A stretch of 6,771 nucleotides of DNA from an uncultured archaeon (lineage in GTDB: Archaea; Nanobdellota; Nanobdellia; Pacearchaeales; GW2011-AR1): contig CAIQQL010000077.1 in NCBI GenBank assembly GCA_903873955.1, forward strand, positions 1-6,771, written 5' to 3'. Below, piece after piece: positions 6,501 to 6,771 of this stretch (position 1 is the stretch's first letter; every line of letters begins with the position of its first letter). Under the pieces are notes generated by a model. The model saw only the letters and a list, made by a program, of their open reading frames with translations, ran no database searches and was not told the origin of the DNA. Made by a program: the position numbers and the translations under genes.

Positions 6501-6771
6501 CTATCTCTTCATGAACAATGGAACTTACAGCTGGCAAGTCTCCTGTTTTGGTAACTCCTCTTATCCTTCCTTGACCGCCTTTGATAATATCTCCATACTA
6601 ACCAATATCTCTTATGGCCCATCACTCTCGTTTATATCTCCCGGCAACCTCACCTATGCCAATTCCAGTATTCTTGTCAGCATCACCAATTCTTCTGATG
6701 CAATCAATGTCTGGTGGAATAATGGGTCTGAAAACCTAACTTATCTTTCTCCCCTTTACATTAATCTTGCC
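1..6771 (+). CDS. Giant modular cell-surface protein with nested RCC1-like propellers, Ig-like domains and LamG (internal fragment, both ends open)
   Basis: Frame 1 is open across all 2257 codons; neither start nor stop is in the window. Domain order by window residue: propeller A (1-185, partial), Ig C-half, cadherin/Ig-like module, Ig N-half, propeller B (382-647), the same linker set, propeller C (844-1114), a shorter linker, propeller D (1217-1478), Ig C-half, Ig-like domain (1519-1622), LamG nested in an Ig scaffold (1627-1939), a beta-rich domain (1940-2095), Ig-like domain (2096-2200), and the start of another (2204-2257). No transmembrane helix or catalytic motif is visible. About 130 N-x-S/T sequons and paired cysteines indicate an exported, glycosylated, oxidised protein. 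The probable role is adhesion or ligand binding at the cell surface of a DPANN-like archaeon. The reading frame and repeats are seen directly; lineage and role are inferred. An uncultured bacterium with a similar surface protein is the main alternative. Confidence 0.95.
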   Translation, partial: MSAGRYHTCALLQNGNVQCWGDNAYKQSLNYTGNDAIAVSSGLRHTCALKLNGSVQCWGTITQGYTGNDSIAISAGYDHTCVLKQNGNAQCWGSNAYNQSLNYTGNDAIALSAGYEYTCALKQNGNVQCWGTNDFSQASNYTGNDAIAVIVGVFHTCVLKQNGSVQCKGYNNYGQSLNYTSNDVKKTPFYAFTSLGVGDYFLNATICDTFGNCNSTETRTITANSSSSDTAAPQFTSSFAPQAIFDNQSFSFQVSVTDPSGIGGFSVNDSQFSINSTGFLSNSTALLNGSYLLNITVNDTLGNMNSSIFTLIVNSSFIPELPLSTIDFISPTPVNGSVLLTNAIFTNAFTRLDDLFFSNYSYNLYTSSGLVKKYSLIPTNSVLSTGNQHTCALKINGSVQCWGGNSRNQSANYTSNDAILISAGTYHSCILNKTGSVSCWGDNTYNQSNGYIGNDAVSVSSGYMHTCALLQNGSVSCWGDNTYNQSNGYIGNDAVSVSSGYYHACALLQNGSILCWGRSDSNQSFSYSGNDAIAVSAGGSFTCALKQNGNVQCWGDNTYNQSNGYIGNDAVSVSSGFQHACVLVQNGSILCWGDNSKKQAYPYLGSDAITLSAGGWHTCALLQNGSVSCWGWNFYKESLNYTGNDVKKVPIYAFLGLNNGAYFLNATSCDSFGNCNSTETRTIIVNYTAPDTSPPQFNFSFIPLVLFDNQSISLQIPAFDPSGIGNFTVNDSRFMISSNGLLQNITLITNITYILNITVNDTLGNMNSSILTLILNSSVNPYTTIPHIRFLSPTPANGTTLLINQIPVNAQTDAGDIFFKNFTYTLYGASGIVKTFSYVPENNVLSIGDATTCILKLNGSVSCWGSIKQGYSGTDAMEVSAGGGHVCALLQNGSILCWGDNFYGQSLNYTGRDAIGVSAGGSTTCALKQNGNVQCWGNNQVGQAANYTSRDASQVSTHWSHTCALLQNKNVQCWGYNAYGQSNSYTGADAIWVSTGFWFTCALLQSGNVQCWGDNSDGQSNSYTKSDARELSAGGGMAGGIGGNGHTCVLKKDGSIQCWGGNTYGQSSNYTQNDALSVTAGEGHACALKQNGNVQCWGKNDVNQSLNYTGNDVKKTPFYVFSNLSEGNYTLVVRVCITSGYCNTTENRSIAILTSQHYPFISFSDPTPADGAILPVNSIPINILTSVADTTLKNYSYNLYNASGLIKRFPPYPASSVFSAGWWHTCVLNINGSIQCWGDNSHNQALNYTLNDALAVSAGGYHTCALLQNGSVQCWGSITQGYIGNDAIAISSGSYHACLLLQNGSVQCWGGNNYGQSANYTSNDAIAVSAGDAHTCALKQNGSVSCWGDNSYGQSRGYAGSDAVAIAAATYHSCALKQNGGVSCWGDNTYNQSRNYTSTDAVAVSTGYVHTCVLKQSGSIQCWGDNSYGQSKNYTGTDAIAVSAGGWHTCALKQNGSVQCWGWNYYKESSNYTGNDVKKTPYYSFRGLANGSYFFNAQVCNAFGYCSSTENRSVILFRDTQAPTLLSTSPGNDSVYTSQNGSNPNFIINVSDNLGLRNATLSIFNNVTGELLNITSFAFPGSPMNSLLGIPVFLNDGVYTWFWQVYDLVGNAFISSNTTMNIHTRGPVLNFTFPTPDNQTLLFNTSVELNVSVSYADDLSAFVWSWNGINYSLYDPTLVLMYNFENNSALGENDTFIADVSRSANSAIVSGGAFWNASGRYGGAYQFDGSGTLLITPGISLSNFTLSLWFKTSNGPQSFNRTFISYENSSASNNYWLGLSGGEGAKYCSFGSLLLRYSIGGIADAGHVCSTERYDDNLWHYVTATYNASTLSLYVDGSLINTTLVDTPDQAVSSSILGNLPDLTSNFTGLLDEVRIWRRPLTAEEIGQQYSSNFLKIDNSSWNYDHFYLTLSNGNYSYRAFSNDTLGNLNATDLHTFVYTLPIIPGFIIQNLSSAYTVLKVVDANNSNITLTNNKQYGLVNATLLDKSNIPIASLQLNFSQDYDWSGIVANSSNYSSKGVSLGVSVFHLPENHSEITQMYLFVPALFGSGEVYVCPGAPTLESVNESCPGKYFVSVENDSGYYKIPINGTGAAESFTSKLLVWDSNDTEGGGITLYANLTPAHFFANYTVNFTNQTILGATCNFSENSSDASLSMDYNLTSGLYEISYLFMNNGTYSWQVSCFGNSSYPSLTAFDNISILTNISYGPSLSFISPGNLTYANSSILVSITNSSDAINVWWNNGSENLTYLSPLYINLA
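556..666 (+). other. Ig-like domain, C-terminal half following propeller A (residues 186-222)
   Basis: This segment reads TPFYAF..LG.GDYFLNATICDTFGNCNSTETRT. It matches the last strands of the Ig-like domain common in archaeal surface proteins, where an F..L..G.Y.LNAT strand is followed by a CD..GNC hairpin and a NSTETRT strand. The matching N-terminal half would lie upstream of the window, before propeller A. Cysteines 207 and 213 form a C-x5-C pair that recurs at the same place after propellers B, C and D and could be a hairpin disulfide. Confidence 0.72.
685..948 (+). other. Cadherin/Ig-like beta module X1 (residues 229-316)
   Basis: The segment starts DTAAPQF and contains FDNQSFS, a DPSGIGGF strand-turn, FSVNDS, then G.L.N.T.L.NGSYLLNITVNDTLGN and ends FTLIVNSS. 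The final strands resemble the cadherin-like or Ig-like modules of archaeal surface proteins (..Y.LN.TVNDT.GN.N). It has nine or more sequons and no cysteine, unlike its neighbours. A close copy (X2) lies between propellers B and C; the last 54 bases of the two (895-948 and 2281-2334) are clearly alike at DNA level. The domain family is a best guess; a spacer role is inferred. Confidence 0.65.
967..1143 (+). other. Ig-like domain, N-terminal half leading into propeller B (residues 323-381)
   Basis: Contains IDFISPTPVNGS, then ..NYSYNLY..SGLVKKYS. In uninterrupted archaeal Ig-like domains this kind of half is followed after a short loop by F..L..G.Y.LNAT. Here the polypeptide instead enters seven propeller blades and the expected second half appears only at residue 648. 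The segment has no cysteine; the C-x5-C pair sits in the other half. Confidence 0.7.
1144..1941 (+). other. RCC1/BLIP-II-like seven-bladed beta-propeller B (residues 382-647)
   Basis: Seven blades with CWG cysteines at residues 401, 439, 477, 515, 553, 591 and 629 show a perfect 38-residue period, giving 266 residues in all. Each blade has an upstream partner cysteine ten residues before the CWG cysteine. The size and short blade match the seven-bladed propeller of BLIP-II, whose blades are shorter than those of eukaryotic RCC1. The first blade has a distinctive KINGSV hairpin, also seen in variant form in the first blades of C and D, and the last has WGWNFYKES, shared with the last blade of D. 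Blades 2, 3 and 5 are nearly identical over the outer loop (GDNTYNQSNGYIGNDAVSVS). No catalytic residue pattern is seen; a binding role is inferred. Confidence 0.9.
1303..1503 (+). repeat. Near-perfect tandem DNA repeat in propeller B (114-bp period)
   Basis: Bases 1303-1389 and 1417-1503 are identical over 87 bases at an offset of 114 bases, exactly one blade. A third copy of the central 71 bases (1315-1385 and 1429-1499) occurs at 1657-1727, two periods further on. Synonymous sites are identical too, so the similarity reflects recent copying and not only protein-level selection. Confidence 0.93.
1942..2058 (+). other. Ig-like domain, C-terminal half following propeller B (residues 648-686)
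   Basis: Reads KVPIYAF.GLNNGAYFLNATSCDSFGNCNSTETRT and continues to IIVNYT. It is nearly the same as the segment after propeller A, with the C-x5-C pair at 669 and 675. It completes the Ig-like sandwich begun at residues 323-381, on the opposite side of propeller B. Confidence 0.72.
2068..2334 (+). other. Cadherin/Ig-like beta module X2 (residues 690-778)
   Basis: Second copy of module X1: DTSPPQF, FDNQSIS, DPSGIGNF, FTVNDS, then a run of N-I-T sequons (744, 750, 756), ITVNDTLGNMNSS and a closing LILNSS. It has no cysteine. The protein and the 3' end of the DNA align closely with X1, with clear divergence in the middle. No counterpart exists between propellers C and D. Confidence 0.65.
2347..2529 (+). 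other. Ig-like domain, N-terminal half leading into propeller C (residues 783-843)
   Basis: Contains IRFLSPTPANGTTLL, ..DIFFKNFTYTLYGASGIVK and a short link to the propeller. It aligns with residues 323-381 across its whole length, including a DxFF element before the F/Y-T/S-Y strand. It is the counterpart of the half at residues 1115-1154. Confidence 0.7.
2530..3342 (+). other. RCC1/BLIP-II-like seven-bladed beta-propeller C (residues 844-1114)
   Basis: Seven blades have CWG cysteines at 863, 897, 935, 973, 1011, 1058 and 1096. Spacing is 34, 38, 38, 38, 47 and 38. The short first step comes from the abbreviated loop SIKQGYSG in blade 1. The long step comes from a nine-residue glycine-rich insertion just before HTC of blade 6. 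The C-x9-C pair is kept in all seven blades. Blade 1 lacks the usual histidine before the first cysteine (ATTC), and blade 4 has NKN in place of NGN at the hairpin turn. This is the most divergent of the four propellers. The role is inferred to be binding, with no ligand evident. Confidence 0.9.
3106..3138 (+). other. Glycine-rich insertion in propeller C, blade 6
   Basis: Between LSAGG and GHTC the protein carries extra residues of the type GMAGGIGGN, making this blade interval 47 residues long, against 38 elsewhere. The DNA is a purine-rich run of gga/ggt/ggg codons, consistent with replication slippage. It probably forms a flexible loop on the propeller surface. Confidence 0.8.
3343..3462 (+). 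other. Ig-like domain, C-terminal half following propeller C (residues 1115-1154)
   Basis: Reads TPFYVFSNLSEGNYTLVVRVCITSGYCNTTENRS. It is the same element as after A and B but more diverged: the LNAT strand has become LVVRV, while the C-x5-C pair (1136 and 1142) and the TENRS strand are kept. Confidence 0.68.
3475..3648 (+). other. Ig-like domain, N-terminal half leading into propeller D (residues 1159-1216)
   Basis: Contains FISFSDPTPADGAIL, ..LKNYSYNLYNASGLIKRF and the link to blade 1 of D. The YNLYNASGLIK strand is the closest of the three to the usual archaeal Ig-like form. It directly follows the previous Ig C-half with only a few residues between them. Confidence 0.7.
3649..4434 (+). 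other. RCC1/BLIP-II-like seven-bladed beta-propeller D (residues 1217-1478)
   Basis: Seven blades have CWG cysteines at 1236, 1274, 1308, 1346, 1384, 1422 and 1460. Spacing is 38, 34, 38, 38, 38 and 38. The short step is after blade 2, whose loop SITQGYIGNDAIAIS is almost the same, in DNA as well, as that of a different blade position in propeller A. Blades 4-6 share GDN(S/T)Y(G/N)QS loops. All seven have the C-x9-C pair. The last blade ends WGWNYYKES..NYTGNDVKK, as in propeller B. Five of seven blades carry an N-Y-T sequon in the outer loop. Confidence 0.9.
4435..4551 (+). other. Ig-like domain, C-terminal half following propeller D (residues 1479-1517)
   Basis: Reads TPYYSFRGLANGSYFFNAQVCNAFGYCSSTENRS. 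It closes the sandwich begun at 1159-1216. The C-x5-C pair lies at 1500 and 1506. This is the last element of the repetitive propeller section; downstream domains are unique. Confidence 0.7.
4555..4869 (+). other. Ig-like beta-sandwich domain (residues 1519-1622)
   Basis: Begins DTQAPTLLSTSPGNDS, a typical D.. .P.. ..SP.. opening of bacterial and archaeal Ig-like repeats. It continues with FIINVSDNLGLRNATLSIFN and ends with G.Y.W.WQVYDLVGN. The domain has no cysteine and about seven sequons. It is uninterrupted, unlike the Ig-like domains around the propellers, and links propeller D to the LamG section. Confidence 0.72.
4879..5031 (+). other. Ig-like domain, N-terminal half leading into LamG (residues 1627-1677)
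   Basis: Contains LNFTFPTPDNQT, VELNVSVSYADDLSAFVWSWNG and INYSLYD. An F.WNGTNY.LYD strand directly before a LamG domain is a recurring arrangement in archaeal surface proteins. The rest of this sandwich seems to resume after the LamG at residue 1896. Confidence 0.65.
5032..5679 (+). other. LamG / concanavalin A-like jelly-roll domain (residues 1678-1893)
   Basis: Order of recognisable elements: LVLMYNFEN..ALGEND, DVS, GRYGGAYQFDGSG, FTLSLWFKTS, FISYEN, YWLGLSGG, DDNLWHYVTATYN, LSLYVDGSLI, FTGLLDEVRIWRRPLTAEEI, QQYSSN. These are the hallmark strands of the LamG_3/laminin-G-like family, at a normal length of about 215 residues. The family usually binds carbohydrate or protein ligands outside the cell. 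Two cysteines, C1788 and C1809, may pair. In context it is a second kind of binding head on the same protein as the propellers. Confidence 0.9.
5686..5817 (+). other. Ig-like domain, C-terminal half following LamG (residues 1896-1939)
   Basis: Reads ..NSSWNYDHFYLTLSNGNYSYRAFSNDTLGNLNATDLHTFVY. The L.NGNYSYRAF.NDTLGN.N.T strand pair is the standard end of an Ig-like domain and complements residues 1627-1677 on the other side of the LamG. Confidence 0.65.
5818..6285 (+). other. Beta-rich surface domain with VCPG..TLESVN.SCPG motif (residues 1940-2095)
   Basis: Begins LPIIPGFIIQNLSS and runs through LQLNFSQDYDWSGIVAN, a short hydrophobic-polar alternating stretch, then MYLFVPALFGSGEVYVCPG, TLESVNESCPGKYFVSV and YYKIPINGTG. 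I recall similar V.CP.A..L..VN.SC.. elements in large DPANN and other archaeal surface proteins, but I cannot name a Pfam family. Cysteines 2054 and 2068 are 14 apart and may pair. No active-site signature is seen. Confidence 0.5.
6286..6600 (+). other. Ig-like beta-sandwich domain (residues 2096-2200)
   Basis: Opens SKLLVWDSNDTEGGG, continues ITLYANLT, FANYTVNFTNQTILGATCNFS, then SMDYNLTSGLYEISYLFMNNGTYSWQVSCFG and ends FDNISIL. The arrangement of a LxVWD..D opening, a CxF strand and a G.Y.W.VSC strand is familiar from archaeal Ig-like domains. The cysteines at 2142 and 2182 are placed as in a classical Ig intersheet disulfide. Confidence 0.7.
6610..6771 (+). other. Start of another Ig-like domain, cut by the window end (residues 2204-2257)
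   Basis: Reads SYGPSLSFISPGNLTYANSS, ILVSITNSSDAINVWWNNGSENLTYLSP and then runs off the window. The FISPGN.TY opening and the alternating V.I strand indicate a further Ig-like repeat, so the protein continues for at least part of a domain beyond the window. Confidence 0.65.

Noticed and set aside
1..6771. A frameshift or broken gene at one of the domain boundaries
   Set aside because: Frame 1 was followed codon by codon with no stop and no change of frame. Domain spacing is in frame throughout.

Overview
The whole window is the interior of one very large gene on the + strand. Frame 1 is open from base 1 to base 6771 (2257 codons). I translated it completely and found no stop codon. The start lies upstream and the stop lies downstream. 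There is no intergenic DNA, RNA gene, promoter, terminator, CRISPR array or insertion sequence. Residue numbers below count from codon 1 of the window, so they are not true protein positions.

The protein reads as a secreted, modular, all-beta cell-surface protein. It is poor in charged residues, very rich in Asn/Ser/Thr/Gly, and carries roughly 130 N-x-S/T sequons by manual count. Its Ig-like modules (SPTP..NGS, YNLY..SGL, LNAT.CD.FGNCNSTE) and its LamG module are of the style I associate with giant surface proteins of DPANN-type archaea (Woesearchaeota/Pacearchaeota-like). That assignment is inference from style. No marker gene is present.

Layout. Residues 1-1478 hold four RCC1/BLIP-II-like beta-propellers (A-D) built from about 38-residue blades. 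Propeller A is cut by the window edge (5 blades visible). B, C and D each have exactly 7 blades. All 26 blades carry a C-x9-C pair. Each propeller appears to be inserted inside an Ig-like beta-sandwich: an N-terminal half ending near YNLY..SGLVK leads into the propeller, and a C-terminal half starting NDVKK.P.Y.F follows it. A second, cadherin/Ig-like module lies between A and B and between B and C, but is missing between C and D. The A-to-B and B-to-C periods are both 462 residues, measured at equivalent blades.

Residues 1519-2257 are not propeller. They comprise an Ig-like domain, a LamG (concanavalin A-like) domain that also seems nested inside an Ig-like scaffold, a beta-rich domain with a VCPG..TLESVN.SCPG motif, another Ig-like domain, and the start of one more that runs off the window.

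No enzyme active site is recognisable. The likely role is extracellular binding or adhesion: propellers and LamG as ligand-binding heads on a stiff, glycosylated, possibly disulfide-stapled stalk. Several stretches are almost identical at DNA level, which points to recent tandem duplication or gene conversion between blades.
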